DNA of 64,000 nt from CALDTK01 sp965215215 (GCA_965215215.1 OZ244043.1:1736001-1800000), one strand, 5' to 3'; positions 7,923-16,934 are shown, counted from the first letter of the stretch. Numbers and translations: made by a program. The notes: generated from the letters alone by a model not told the origin.

Positions 7923-8759
7923 TCAAACCCCCGCAAAAGCACTGAACCCCCCATCTACCGGCACCACGACCCCCGTTACGAAGGCGCTCCCCGGATCACA
8001 AAGCCACAGCAGCGTACTCACCAGCTCCTCCGGCCTCCCGAAGCGCCGTGCCGGCGTCTGACCGATAATTGTCTCCCCGCGAGCCGTCAACGAGCCATCC
8101 TCCTCCGTCAGCAACCTCCGGTTCTGCTCGGCCAGAAAAAAGCCCGGCGCGATCGCGTTGACCCGCAGACCCTCCCCGTACTTGGTCGCGAGCTCCACGG
8201 CGAGCCAGCGCGTAAGATTATCGACCGCCGCCTTCGCCGCCGAGTAGCCCATCACCCGAGTGAGGGGGAGCTGGGCCGACATCGAGGAAACGTTGACGAT
8301 GGTGCCCGCCTTCCGCTCGACCATCGTTTTGGCGAAAGCCAGCGAGGGAATGACGGTACCCATGAAATTGAGGTCCGTGACCCCCCGCAGATCGTCCTCG
8401 TCCAGCTCGAAGATGCTCGCGTCGGGTCCGACCGTAGCCCCGGGTAGGTTGCCGCCGGCGCAGTTGACGAGCACGTCGACGCGCCCCGCCCGCGCGACTA
8501 CCTGCGCCGCGGCGCGCTCCATGCTCGGGCGGTCGAGCGCGTCGCACTCGACGGCCTGCACGCTCAAGCCCTCCCCGCGGTAGGCCACTGCCTGCGCCTC
8601 GGCCTTGGCGAGGTTGCGCGCGAGCATGTACACGCTGTACCCCGCCCCCGCCAGTCCGCGCGTGAAGGCCGAGCCGAGCGTACCGCTCGCCCCCGTCATG
8701 GCGACCACGCGGCCGTGGTCGGTTTGCTTCGAGGGGTCTGTGTTTGGGGGGCTAGCCAT
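7923..8759 (-). CDS. SDR-family oxidoreductase, probable D-mannonate oxidoreductase (fructuronate reductase)
   Basis: This 278-residue protein is a classical short-chain dehydrogenase: cofactor loop TGASGTLG near residue 23, NCAGGNLPG, the catalytic Ser in NVSSMSAQ, and YSAAK with catalytic Tyr and Lys. The end PVDGGFSAFAG is typical. The ATG at 8759 is preferred over the in-frame GTG at 8774. It heads an operon for mannonate to KDG to KDPG to pyruvate, and SDR enzymes replace UxuB in many Bacteroidetes, so reduction of fructuronate to mannonate is the most likely role. That substrate is inferred from context; KduD-like activity is the alternative. Confidence 0.82.
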   Translation of the reverse strand: MASPPNTDPSKQTDHGRVVAMTGASGTLGSAFTRGLAGAGYSVYMLARNLAKAEAQAVAYRGEGLSVQAVECDALDRPSMERAAAQVVARAGRVDVLVNCAGGNLPGATVGPDASIFELDEDDLRGVTDLNFMGTVIPSLAFAKTMVERKAGTIVNVSSMSAQLPLTRVMGYSAAKAAVDNLTRWLAVELATKYGEGLRVNAIAPGFFLAEQNRRLLTEEDGSLTARGETIIGQTPARRFGRPEELVSTLLWLCDPGSAFVTGVVVPVDGGFSAFAGV

Positions 8760-9448
8760 AGGCGGGGTAGTCACAGCGGGTGAGGTAGGATGCGGGGCGG
8801 TGGTCGCGATCGGGCGACTTGCTTCGGGGCCCTAGGTAAGAAGGCGCGCCGGAAGCTTCGGCGGCGAGTGTGGGAAAGTTGATGCGGGGGGGGCGGCGCG
8901 AGATCGGGCTCGAACGGGGGAGAGTAGGGGCAGTCGTTCGGGTCTTTAAGGAGCGGGCTGATCCGCCACGAAGTGGAGGACCGCGGGACGAGTTTTGCGG
9001 AAGCGCATAACTACACGCAATTCGCCGGTGGTGTAGTAGCCCTCGCACAACGGCTGCGGGACTTGAGCCTCATCGTGGGAATCAGCTACGGCGACGTAAC
9101 GGAGTGACTGGATTTGGCCGAGCTAAACCTGACCCGTACGGCTACGTGACGGATGTCTAAGCGCTCGTACTAGAGGTGGGGCAATAGGGTAAAACAACAT
9201 TGCCCCCCGTGCAAAGCCAAAATAAATGTCCGGAAAGAGGCCCTAACGCACCCGTCGTGGAAAACTCCGATCGCCGACAACATAATCCCTCGATACCGCC
9301 GATGCTGCTCCCTGTGGAAAACCCCTAAACGCATCCGCGACAGACTCGCCACCGAGGCCGGAAGCCCGCCTAACGCCAAACCGACGCAACGAAGGCGCAG
9401 TTGCGGGAAGAGTTCCTAGTAGGGCCCTTCCGTATTTTATCACCCTTC
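8760..9448. other. Gene-poor spacer with an unidentified short frame
   Basis: No clear gene was found in this divergent spacer between the uronate and glycosyltransferase operons. On the plus strand about 8935-9109 a frame reads SGLIRHEVEDRGTSF, then AEAHNYTQFAGGVVALAQRL and ends SYGDVTE-stop; it looks protein-like but has no start and was not recognised. The stretch 9250-9340 has two TGTGGAAAAC/CGTGGAAAAC words. A near copy of the dispersed motif (GTTTTGCGGAAGCGC) lies at about 8992. Promoters for both operons must be here but no confident box was picked. Confidence 0.4.
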
Positions 9449-11506
9449 ATGCACATCGCCCACATCGCCCTCGGGGGTTGCCTCACGGCCCCGCCCATCC
9501 GCTACGGCCTCACCGCGGACACCGGCGGACACCTCGCCTACCTCCTCGGGGCCGCCCTCGCGCAGGGCCGCCGCCCGGGCGTCGCGCGCATCGACCTCAT
9601 CACCCGCGCCTTCGACGAGCCCAGCCTCGGCTCGACCCACACCCGCCCCTTCGAGGCGCTCGACGATAAAGTGGGCATCCACCGCATCGCCGGCGGTGGG
9701 GCGGCCTACCTCGAGAAGGAAGACCTGCTCGCCGCGCTGCCGGAGCTCACCGAATCCCTCCTCGCCCTCCTGGCGGCCGGCCCCCGCCCCGACGTGATCC
9801 ACGCCCACTTCGCCGACGCCGCCCAGCTCGCCCTCGCGGCCCGCGAGCGCTTCGGCGTCCCCGTCGTCTACACCCCCCACTCCCTGGCCCTCGGCAAGCG
9901 CGAGTGCGGACTCGATAGTCCAGACCTCCGCCAGCGCATCGCCCGCGAGCGCCGCGCGATCGCCGAGGCCGACGCAATCGTCGTCTCCTCGCGCGACGAG
10001 GCCGAGCGGCAGCTCTCCGATTACGGCGTCGAGGCCGCCGGCCGGACGTACCGGATCTCGCCCGGCGTCTACCTCGCCGACGACAACGGCGGCACGGCGG
10101 GCGCCGAGGCCCTCCTCGCGCCCTTCCTCCGCCATCCCGACCGCCCCCTCGTGCTCGCCATCGCGCGGCCCGTCGCCAAGAAAAACCTCCTCGGTCTCCT
10201 GGAGGCTTTCGCCAAAACACCCGGTCTGCGCCAGGCTGCCAACCTCGCGATCGTGGCCGGTCTGCGCCACGGACCGGCTGACGGCGGACCCGAGCAGCGA
10301 CGCGTGATCGGGGAGCTACTCGACGGCATCGACCGCCACGACCTCTACGGACACGTCGCCCTCCCGAAACGCCACGAGCCGCAGCACGTCCCCCAGCTCT
10401 ACCGACTGGCCGCCGCCCGCGGGGGAGTATTCGTCAATCCCGCCCTCCACGAACCCTTCGGCCTCACCCTCCTCGAGGCCGCCGCCCACGGGCTCCCGGT
10501 GGTGGCCACCGATCACGGGGGTCCGCGCGACATCGTCGGTGACCTCGCCCACGGTACCCTCGTCGACCCCGGCGACCACGCCGCCCTCGGCGGCAGCATC
10601 CTGCGGACCGTTACCGACGACTCGTTCCGCGGCGGCTTCACCGCCGCCATCGCGGACGGCCTCGGGGACTACGCTTGGACCGAATACGCCCGTAGCTCGC
10701 TCGACGTCTACGGGCGGATCGCCGGCCGTACGAGCCCCCGGACTCGCGCAGGCCGGGGGCGGGTCCGCAACGTGCTCGTGTCCGACATGGACGGCACGCT
10801 CACCGGCTCGCGATTGGGTATCCGACGCTTCGCCGCGGCGCTGCGGGCCAGCCCGCTCCCCTTCGTCCTCTCGACCGGGCGATCGCTCCCGGAGGCGCGA
10901 CGGATCATGGCGCAGTGGGCGCTGCCCGAGCCGGATGCCTTCGTCACGGCGGTCGGAACCGAAATCCACCTCCCCGACGCGCGCGGGCGCGCCCGGCTCG
11001 ACGAACGGTACGCCGCCTCGATCGGCGAGCACTGGGACGCCGGAGCCGTTTGCGAAGCCCTGCGCCGCGGCGGCACGACCTTCCAGCGCGATGTCGAGCA
11101 ACGCCGCTGGAAGGTCGGACTCCTCGGTACCGCCGCCGAGGCGCGCCGCGTCGAGCGGCTGCTGCGCGCGGCACGACTCGCGGCGAACGTGACCTACTCC
11201 CACGCGCGCTTCATCGACGTTACCCCCGCCGGCGTCGACAAGGCGTTCGCCCTCGCGTACATCGCGAAACGTTGGGGCCTGTCTGCGGCCGACTGCATCG
11301 CCTGCGGCGACAGCGGCAACGACGCCGCCATGCTACGCGCCGCCGGCCACGCCGTGGTAGTGGCCAACGCGCTGCCCGAACTCGACGCGCTCACCGGGCG
11401 ACACGTCATCCGCACGCGCGCACCGCACGCGGAGGGCGTCGTGGAGGCACTCGTCCGACTCGGCCTCGTCGATGCCCCCGTACCGACTTCGACCCTCGCG
11501 GCGTGA
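9449..11506 (+). CDS. sps: Sucrose-phosphate synthase/phosphatase fusion (GT4 plus HAD)
   Basis: This 685-residue bifunctional protein has a GT4 glycosyltransferase module (about residues 1-440) and a HAD-IIB phosphatase module (about 450-675). The GT part shows the N-terminal DTGGHLAYLLG, VVYTPHSLALGKRE and the donor-site EPFGLTLLEAAAHGLPVVATDHGGP (E-x7-E). The HAD part shows SDMDGTLTGS, LSTGRS, a conserved K in DKAF and CGDSGNDAAML. The architecture matches bacterial sucrose-phosphate synthases, which make sucrose-6-phosphate from UDP-glucose (or ADP-glucose) and fructose-6-phosphate and then hydrolyse it. The ATG at 9449 is chosen; an upstream frame extension is not conserved. It is the first of four overlapping genes, so the sugar may be further glycosylated. 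Confidence 0.88.
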   Translation: MHIAHIALGGCLTAPPIRYGLTADTGGHLAYLLGAALAQGRRPGVARIDLITRAFDEPSLGSTHTRPFEALDDKVGIHRIAGGGAAYLEKEDLLAALPELTESLLALLAAGPRPDVIHAHFADAAQLALAARERFGVPVVYTPHSLALGKRECGLDSPDLRQRIARERRAIAEADAIVVSSRDEAERQLSDYGVEAAGRTYRISPGVYLADDNGGTAGAEALLAPFLRHPDRPLVLAIARPVAKKNLLGLLEAFAKTPGLRQAANLAIVAGLRHGPADGGPEQRRVIGELLDGIDRHDLYGHVALPKRHEPQHVPQLYRLAAARGGVFVNPALHEPFGLTLLEAAAHGLPVVATDHGGPRDIVGDLAHGTLVDPGDHAALGGSILRTVTDDSFRGGFTAAIADGLGDYAWTEYARSSLDVYGRIAGRTSPRTRAGRGRVRNVLVSDMDGTLTGSRLGIRRFAAALRASPLPFVLSTGRSLPEARRIMAQWALPEPDAFVTAVGTEIHLPDARGRARLDERYAASIGEHWDAGAVCEALRRGGTTFQRDVEQRRWKVGLLGTAAEARRVERLLRAARLAANVTYSHARFIDVTPAGVDKAFALAYIAKRWGLSAADCIACGDSGNDAAMLRAAGHAVVVANALPELDALTGRHVIRTRAPHAEGVVEALVRLGLVDAPVPTSTLAA

Positions 11507-12684
11507 CGGCACCTTACTCGGGACTCCGCGACCGACCCCCGCGACCGCTCGGCTGGTTCGTCCACCACCAGGGCCGCGGCCACGCCGAACGTACGCTCGA
11601 CCTCCTCGGCGCGCTCCCGCCGACCCGACCGGTTACGGTGTTTTGCGCGAAAGCGGCACTTTTCGCGGAGGCCCCCGCGCACGTCGAGGTCGTAGCCATT
11701 CCCTCCCTGTTCGAGCCCGCGGGCGGCGAAGCCCCCATCGACGTCGTGCCGCAGCCCGACACCGTGCACTGCGCACCCCTCGGGTGGCCGGGCATCCGGG
11801 AGGCCATGGGCCGGATGGCCGAGTGGATGCGGGTGGCCGACCCGGCGCTGATCGTCTGTGACGTTTCGGCCGAGGTCGCGCAGCTGGCGCGCCTCCTGAG
11901 CGTTCCGCACGTCGTTGCCCTGCAGCACGGCGACCGCACCGATCCCGGACACCGCGCCGCCCTCGACGGTGCGGCGGGCGTACTGGCGCCGTTCCATCCG
12001 AGCCTCGCGCAGCCCGACTGGGACCCCGCCTGGCTCGCGCGCACGCACTTCGCTCCGGGCCTCGGCGTGCGCGTGGAAATGCCCACGCGCCCGGCCGCAC
12101 GCGCCCGGCTCGGCGTGGGCGAAGGGGAGGAGTTGGTCGTGGTCGTCTCCGGGGCCGGCGGCAGCGGCTTTCGGACCGCCCCCCTCGGCGTAGGCGCCCG
12201 CGCTACTCCGCGAGCCCGCTGGATCGTGATCGGGGCGGCCGCCGAGGATTGGCACGCCACGCCCCACGGCAACCTCGAGTTCATCGGTTGGGTAGAGAAC
12301 CCCGCGGATTTTATCGCGGCGGCCGATCTCGTCGTCGCGTCCACCGGGAACACCACCTGCGCCATGATCCTCGCCGCGGCCCGCCCGTGGATCGCCGTCC
12401 CGGAGTGGCGCTATTTCGACGAACAAGTCGAGAAAGCCCGGGCCCTCGCCCGGGCCGGCGTCGCCCACCACGAACCCCATCCGCCCTCCTCGGCGCAGGC
12501 CTGGCGCCGCGCCATCGCCGCCGCGCGCGACCGCCACGACCCCGCGCGACAGCGGGCCTGTATCTCGGCCGACTCCGCAGAGCAGGCTGCCCGCTGGCTC
12601 GACGACCTCGCCGAGGACCTCTGGTCGAACGAACCCTTGCCTTTGGCGACCGCTACTTCTCTCTCTAAACCCGCTCATACGTGA
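11503..12684 (+). CDS. Glycosyltransferase, GT28/MurG-like
   Basis: A GTG at 11503 overlaps the stop of the sucrose-phosphate synthase gene (GTGA), giving 393 residues. The N-terminus (GWFVHHQGRGHAERTLDLLGAL) is the acceptor-side glycine/histidine loop of GT-B enzymes such as MurG, VVVSGAGGSG is the start of the C-terminal Rossmann domain, and VASTGNTTCAMILAAARPWIAVPEWRYFDEQ is the nucleotide-sugar binding region. It lacks a signal peptide and is probably cytoplasmic or membrane associated. Donor and acceptor are unknown. It is translationally coupled on both sides. Confidence 0.75.
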   Translation: MTAPYSGLRDRPPRPLGWFVHHQGRGHAERTLDLLGALPPTRPVTVFCAKAALFAEAPAHVEVVAIPSLFEPAGGEAPIDVVPQPDTVHCAPLGWPGIREAMGRMAEWMRVADPALIVCDVSAEVAQLARLLSVPHVVALQHGDRTDPGHRAALDGAAGVLAPFHPSLAQPDWDPAWLARTHFAPGLGVRVEMPTRPAARARLGVGEGEELVVVVSGAGGSGFRTAPLGVGARATPRARWIVIGAAAEDWHATPHGNLEFIGWVENPADFIAAADLVVASTGNTTCAMILAAARPWIAVPEWRYFDEQVEKARALARAGVAHHEPHPPSSAQAWRRAIAAARDRHDPARQRACISADSAEQAARWLDDLAEDLWSNEPLPLATATSLSKPAHT

Positions 12685-13688
12685 ATTTTGACTCCCCGTC
12701 CTCCGTCTCCGTGGTCACGATCGCCCACGGACGCGCCCTTCACCTCACGAACCTCGTTCTGGGACTTACCCAGCAGACGACGCAGCCGCTGGAGCTCGTC
12801 GTCGGCGTAATGCAAGACCGTCCGTACGACTTGCCGGACACCCCGTTTCCGGTCCGCCAACTCCTCGTCGAGGGTGGCGATGCCCTCCCCCTGGCGCGCG
12901 CCCGCAATACCGTCGGCGACGCCGCGGAGGGTGCGGTGATCGCCTTCGTCGACGTGGACTGCATCCCGGCGCCGACCCTCGTCGCCGACTACGCCCGCGA
13001 AGCCCGCCGCGGCGAGGGCTTGTGCATGGGGGAGGTGCTTTACCTGCCCGCGGGCGCCAGTGCCGCCGGTTGGCGTTACGCGGACTTCGACGCCGTGGCC
13101 GAGCAGCACTGCGACCGGCAGGGGCCACCGAGCGAGCCGCGCGAGCGGTGCGGTGACTACCGCTGCTTTTGGTCGCTCAATTTCGCGATGCACCGTGAGG
13201 ATTGGGCGCGTTCGGGCGGATTCGACGAGGGCTACATCGGCTACGGCGGGGAGGACACCGACTTCGGTCGGACCCTCGACGAGCTGGGGATCCCCTTCTG
13301 GTGGGTTCGCGGCGCACGCGTCTACCACCAGCACCACCCCCACGCCATGCCCCCGGTGCAGCACATCGACTCGGTACTGCGCAACACCAATCATTTCGCC
13401 GAGAAATGGGGCCACCGCACCATGGAGCACTGGCTGTACGCCTTCCGGGAGATGGGCCTCATCGTCGACGGACCGAACGGCCTCGAGGTGATCCGGCGTC
13501 CCGGCGAGGAGGAATTCGACCTCTGCCGCCAGCAGAGCGACCAGCCGTACGCCAGCACCAACCGCGTGCTCAAGGTGCTCGAGGAGCGCAAGCTCGGCCG
13601 TCAGCTCAGTCAGCACGAGGCCAACGTCACCATCAAGGCCAACCAGCGCGAGCTGCTCGCCGACCGCGCCGCCACCCCGTGCGAATAG
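12681..13688 (+). CDS. Family 2 glycosyltransferase with galactosyltransferase-like C-domain
   Basis: This 335-residue GT-A enzyme starts at a GTG overlapping the previous stop (GTGA). It shows the N-terminal VSVVTIAHGRALHLTNLVLGL, the DxD-type metal motif in AFVDVDCIPA, and the C-terminal GFDEGYIGYGGEDTDFGRTL, which is the ED-containing acceptor/catalytic motif of the Glyco_transf_7C type. It ends 10 bp inside the next gene. The product sugar is unknown; the coupling implies it acts with the SPS fusion and the two flanking transferases. Confidence 0.85.
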   Translation: MNFDSPSSVSVVTIAHGRALHLTNLVLGLTQQTTQPLELVVGVMQDRPYDLPDTPFPVRQLLVEGGDALPLARARNTVGDAAEGAVIAFVDVDCIPAPTLVADYAREARRGEGLCMGEVLYLPAGASAAGWRYADFDAVAEQHCDRQGPPSEPRERCGDYRCFWSLNFAMHREDWARSGGFDEGYIGYGGEDTDFGRTLDELGIPFWWVRGARVYHQHHPHAMPPVQHIDSVLRNTNHFAEKWGHRTMEHWLYAFREMGLIVDGPNGLEVIRRPGEEEFDLCRQQSDQPYASTNRVLKVLEERKLGRQLSQHEANVTIKANQRELLADRAATPCE

Positions 13689-14794
13689 CGGTCCTCGCGC
13701 ACGTCCGTCACCCGATCCGCCCGCCGTTCATGGGTGGTATGGAGGCGCACGTCTACCACCTCGTACAGGCGCTCAAAGCTCGCGGTCACGCCGTAACCCT
13801 CTTCGCCGCGGGCGACAGCGACGCCGGGGTCGAGCTCTTCCCGATCATCGGCCGCCACTACGAGCCCGATTTCCCTTGGCACCGGTACCACGGCACCGAG
13901 GCGCTCAACGACTACGTCGACGCGGCCTTCTCGCGTGCCGTGCGAGAATTGCTGAAGGGTGATTACGATGTCGTGCACAACAACACGCTACACCGGTACC
14001 CACCGCGACTCTCACGGGTGCACCGGCTACCCATGGTAACCTCGCTCCACGTACCGTCCTTCGACGCGCTGCGCCGCGCGGTGCACGAGAGCGCGGCCCC
14101 CTGGTCGCACTTCACGGCTACCTCCCGCACGCACGCCCGGAGCTACTGGGCCGATGCCCCCCCGCCGGAGGCGCACGTCGTCCACAACGGCATCGACCTC
14201 GCGAACTGGCGCTTCGGCAACACCGGCGACGGCTCGCTGCTGTGGGCCGGGCGGATCGAACCCAACAAAGGCACCCACCTCGCCGTACGGGCCGCCGCGC
14301 GGGCGGGCCTACCTATGTCGCTGTACGGTCCCATCGAGCTGCCACATTACTTCGACGCCGAGATCCGCCCCCTGCTCTCGGACGCGATCCGCTACCGGGG
14401 CCACGTCTCGGGCGCTGAGCTCGCCGCCGCGATGGCCGGCGCCGGGGCCTTCGCGTTCACGCCCATGTGGGACGAACCCTTCGGGCTGGTCGCAATCGAG
14501 GCGATGGCCTGCGGGCTCCCCGTGGCGGGGTTCGACAACGGTGCCGTGCGCGAGGTCGTCGGCGAGGAAGCCGGCCGCCTCGCCCCCGGCGGTGACGTAC
14601 CCGCCCTCGCGGCGGCGATGACCGCGGCGCTCTCGATCCCCCGGGAGTACGCACGCAGCTGGGTCGAGGAACGGTTCGACATCGCGCGGATGGTCGATGG
14701 CTACGAGCGCGTCTATCACGCAGCCCGGGCCGGATGCCGGGGCAAGGCGCCGGAAGTGACGTTCCCGGAGATTGAGTTGCGGGTAGCGGCGTAG
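13679..14794 (+). CDS. Family 4 glycosyltransferase
   Basis: A GTG at 13679 gives 371 residues and overlaps the GT2 gene by 10 bp. The domain layout is typical GT4: GGMEAHVYHLVQALKARGHAVTLFAAGD at the N-terminus, TATSRTHARSYW, HVVHNGIDLANW, LLWAGRIEPNKGTHLAV and the EPFGLVAIEAMACGLPVAGFDNG retaining-enzyme motif. It closes a four-gene unit with SPS and two other transferases. The unit resembles pathways for a glycosylated compatible solute or short oligosaccharide; no sugar polymerase or flippase gene is present, which argues against a full capsule locus. Confidence 0.85.
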   Translation: MRIAVLAHVRHPIRPPFMGGMEAHVYHLVQALKARGHAVTLFAAGDSDAGVELFPIIGRHYEPDFPWHRYHGTEALNDYVDAAFSRAVRELLKGDYDVVHNNTLHRYPPRLSRVHRLPMVTSLHVPSFDALRRAVHESAAPWSHFTATSRTHARSYWADAPPPEAHVVHNGIDLANWRFGNTGDGSLLWAGRIEPNKGTHLAVRAAARAGLPMSLYGPIELPHYFDAEIRPLLSDAIRYRGHVSGAELAAAMAGAGAFAFTPMWDEPFGLVAIEAMACGLPVAGFDNGAVREVVGEEAGRLAPGGDVPALAAAMTAALSIPREYARSWVEERFDIARMVDGYERVYHAARAGCRGKAPEVTFPEIELRVAA

Positions 14795-14848
14795 GGACTC
14801 AGCGCGCGAGCTAGGCTTTCGCTAACCTTAGCTTAGTACGAGGCGATT

Positions 14849-14891
14849 CATCCATGCAAATTGCGAATTGGATTCGCAATTTGCATGGATG
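14849..14891. terminator. Perfect 20-bp-arm hairpin after the glycosyltransferase operon
   Basis: Arms at 14849-14868 and 14872-14891 are exact inverted repeats around the 3-base loop TGG; the arm core is CCATGCAAATTGCGAAT. It lies 55 bp after the last glycosyltransferase stop, so it may end that transcript. There is no T-run, and so long a perfect palindrome could also be a protein-binding or recombination site. Confidence 0.5.
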
Positions 14892-15093
14892 GGACAAGCT
14901 GCCCGTCACCTGCTAAAAGAAGTTTCGGGGGATTTGAGCTTCGTCCCGGCGGTTGGGATTCTAGGTCCACGTCAGGTTTGATACTGAATTCTAGAGCTCA
15001 TTTAATCAAGCGCAGAACAGAAGGAAGCGACAGGTAAGCACCGGCCTATACACAACGCCAACGGCAGAGATGATCCCAAAAATAAAAAACATC

Positions 15094-15111
15094 TGTACAA
15101 TATCTTGTACA
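15094..15111 (+). promoter_or_regulatory. YefM-type operator, paired TGTACA boxes
   Basis: Two copies of the palindrome TGTACA (15094-15099 and 15106-15111) have centres 12 bp apart and end 21 bp before the antitoxin ATG. Paired TGTACA cores at this spacing are the described operator of the E. coli yefM-yoeB locus, so autoregulation by the YefM-YoeB complex is expected here. Confidence 0.7.
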
Positions 15112-15132
15112 TTTGATGAGTAACCCTTACCG

Positions 15133-15384
15133 ATGAAATCTATCTCAGCCTCCGCCTTTCGCGCTAAAATGCGTCTCTACCTCGATCAAGTAAGTCAGGA
15201 TGAGGAAACGCTGATCATTCCTCGGAATACGCATCCGGAAGATGCGGTGGTCGTGCTATCGATCAACTCGTACAACTCGCTCGTGGAAACGGAGCACCTG
15301 TTATCAACGGCTGCCAATAGAGAAAGCCTACAGCGTTCCCTAGAGCAACTAGAGCGGGGTGAGTTTGAGGAAGTGGATTTGTAG
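15133..15384 (+). CDS. yefM: Antitoxin of the Phd/YefM family
   Basis: This 83-residue antitoxin has the YefM N-terminal DNA-binding fold (SASAFRAKMRLYLDQVSQDEETLIIPRN) followed by VVVLSINSYNSLVETEHLLST, the dimerisation core, and an acidic C-terminal tail that normally wraps the toxin. It precedes the YoeB-type toxin by 19 bp and has paired TGTACA operator boxes upstream. It neutralises the toxin and represses its own promoter. Confidence 0.9.
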   Translation: MKSISASAFRAKMRLYLDQVSQDEETLIIPRNTHPEDAVVVLSINSYNSLVETEHLLSTAANRESLQRSLEQLERGEFEEVDL

Positions 15385-15403
15385 TTCTGGTATTGACTGA
15401 GGG

Positions 15404-15670
15404 ATGCAGATAAAATTCACAAAAGAAGCTGCAACGCACGTCCGCTACTGGAAAGGGAATAATCAAAACGTCACTGAACGTATTCGTGACTTATTAGAGG
15501 CTATCAAAGCTGATCCATCTCGCGGTATAGGAAAACCAGAACCTCTCCGCGGGGGGCTCAGCGGCTTCTGGTCTAGGCGAATTACGGGAGAGCACCGGAT
15601 CGTCTACAGAGTTAGTGGGAAGGGTGCGGAGCAAGTCTGCGAGGTAATCTCCTGCCGGTTCCATTACTGA
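15404..15670 (+). CDS. yoeB: YoeB/Txe-type mRNA interferase toxin
   Basis: This 88-residue protein has the RelE fold of the YoeB family: FTKEAATHVRYWKGNNQNVTERIRDLLEAI, then GKPEPLRGGLSGFWSRRITGEHRIVYRV and the C-terminal CRFHY. The E-R-H-x-Y catalytic residues of YoeB are present (RRITGEHRIVYR and CRFHY). It acts on mRNA in the ribosomal A site when freed from the antitoxin. It appears intact and of usual length. Confidence 0.92.
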   Translation: MQIKFTKEAATHVRYWKGNNQNVTERIRDLLEAIKADPSRGIGKPEPLRGGLSGFWSRRITGEHRIVYRVSGKGAEQVCEVISCRFHY

Positions 15671-15707
15671 CGCTCTCCCCACAGCTAAACTTACGTTAGT
15701 CTCTAGC

Positions 15708-16021
15708 TCACTCCACCTGCACCACCTCAAACGCAACCCCAAACCGCCGGAGGTACTCCGCGAGTGGCTCCATGCCCAGCTCGCGCCGCCGTCGATCCAC
15801 GGCCGTGTTGCTTAGGTCGTAGCGAACTTCGACGGAGTTACCGGTACGATGGCGCCGGTGGTATCTTTCAGGACGGCGTCGAGGAAGCCGAAGCCGCCGG
15901 CGCGGACGCGCTCCGCCTGTTCGGCGTAGGTGAGTTTGCGGAGGCCGTTGGGGGTGGGAGGGGTTTCGCCGCAGGCGAGGAGGAGTAGACTCGTGAGCGC
16001 GAGGGCGGCGAGGAAGTGCAT
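15708..16021 (-). pseudogene. Small lipoprotein gene with a frameshift
   Basis: The ATG at 16021 opens a lipoprotein signal (LAALALTSLLLLACGE) and a short body ending KDTTGAIVPV. At about 15838 the sense continues in another frame as GNSVEVRYDLSNTAVDRRR and LGMEPLAEYLRRFGVAFEVVQVE before a stop at 15708. One base gained or lost in CCGGTAAC would join them into a lipoprotein of about 103 residues. The family was not recognised. It lies after the LytTR regulator gene on the same strand. Confidence 0.5.
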
Positions 16022-16151
16022 TGGGGGAAGGTAGGGTGGGGCGGTGGAGCACCAGTGGAGCTGGCTCAACGCTCGTGCGCGGAGATGGGGGAGCGCTCGT
16101 TTGCGGGGGCAGAAAATCACCCGTTAGTGGCGATGGTGAAAAATTTGTGCG

Positions 16152-16934
16152 CTAGCCGATCCAACGCCGCAGCTCGGGAGTACGCTCACGACTGGCAACG
16201 GCTACCTGTTTGAGTCCGCGGAGGTGGACGGCGAGGCGGTCGCGGCCGTAGGGTTCGAGCTTGGTGATGTAGGGGAGGTGAACCAGCTCGCCGCGGTTGG
16301 CGCGAAACCAGGCAGCCGGGTCCAGCTCGGCTTCGAGTTGGGTAAGAGTCTGACTGAGCGCGTGCCGCCGCCCGGTGGCATCAACGGCGAATACGACCTT
16401 GTCCTCGCTCAACAGCAGCGGCACCTCCGCGAGGGGTAGCAGGGTGATGCCCCCGCTGCGCTTCACGGTGAGGCGCTCGCGGTAGGTCGGTTGGTGCACG
16501 CTCGCCAGCGCCGCCTGGAAGGACGCGAGCGCCTCCGCCGAAAGGCTCGGTGCGGGGGTAGCCGCCGGCTCGTTGCCCCCGAGCAGCGCACTCACTTTGT
16601 CGATGGCCGCGGCAAACTGCGCGTAGGTGTAGGGCTTGAGCAGGTAGCCGACCCCGTTCGCTTCGAAAGCCTTGAGCAGAAACTGGTCGTACGCCGTCGC
16701 GAAAACCACCGGCGCGCTCACCCGCCGCTGCTCGAAGAGCGCGAACACGTTGCCGTCGAGCAGTTCGATGTCGGAGATGATGAGCTCGGGATCACCGTGC
16801 TCGTCGAGCCAGGCGTGGGCATCACCCACGCTCTGTACCCAGCCGACTTCGGTGAGGCCGTGGCCGTAGCGTCCGAGGTACTCCCGCGTGCGTTTGGCCG
16901 CGAGGGCCTCGTCTTCAAGGAGTAGGGTGCGCAT
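16152..16934 (-). CDS. LytTR-family response regulator
   Basis: This 260-residue cytoplasmic regulator has a receiver domain (residues 1-120: LLLEDEALAAKRT, phosphoacceptor Asp in IISDIELLDG, VFATAYDQ, LLKPYTYAQF with the conserved Lys) and a LytTR DNA-binding domain at the C-terminus (ERLTVKRSGGITLLPLAEVPLLLSED, WFRANRGELVHLPYITKLEPYGRDRLAVHL). The ATG at 16934 lies inside the end of the kinase gene (20-bp overlap), so the pair is co-translated. The target genes are unknown; the receptor-like gene upstream in the same operon is a candidate. Confidence 0.92.
   Translation of the reverse strand: MRTLLLEDEALAAKRTREYLGRYGHGLTEVGWVQSVGDAHAWLDEHGDPELIISDIELLDGNVFALFEQRRVSAPVVFATAYDQFLLKAFEANGVGYLLKPYTYAQFAAAIDKVSALLGGNEPAATPAPSLSAEALASFQAALASVHQPTYRERLTVKRSGGITLLPLAEVPLLLSEDKVVFAVDATGRRHALSQTLTQLEAELDPAAWFRANRGELVHLPYITKLEPYGRDRLAVHLRGLKQVAVASRERTPELRRWIG

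Noticed and set aside
9240..9340. TGTGGAAAAC-like words resembling DnaA boxes
   Set aside because: Only two imperfect words, no AT-rich unwinding region and no dnaA or dnaN nearby; not an origin.
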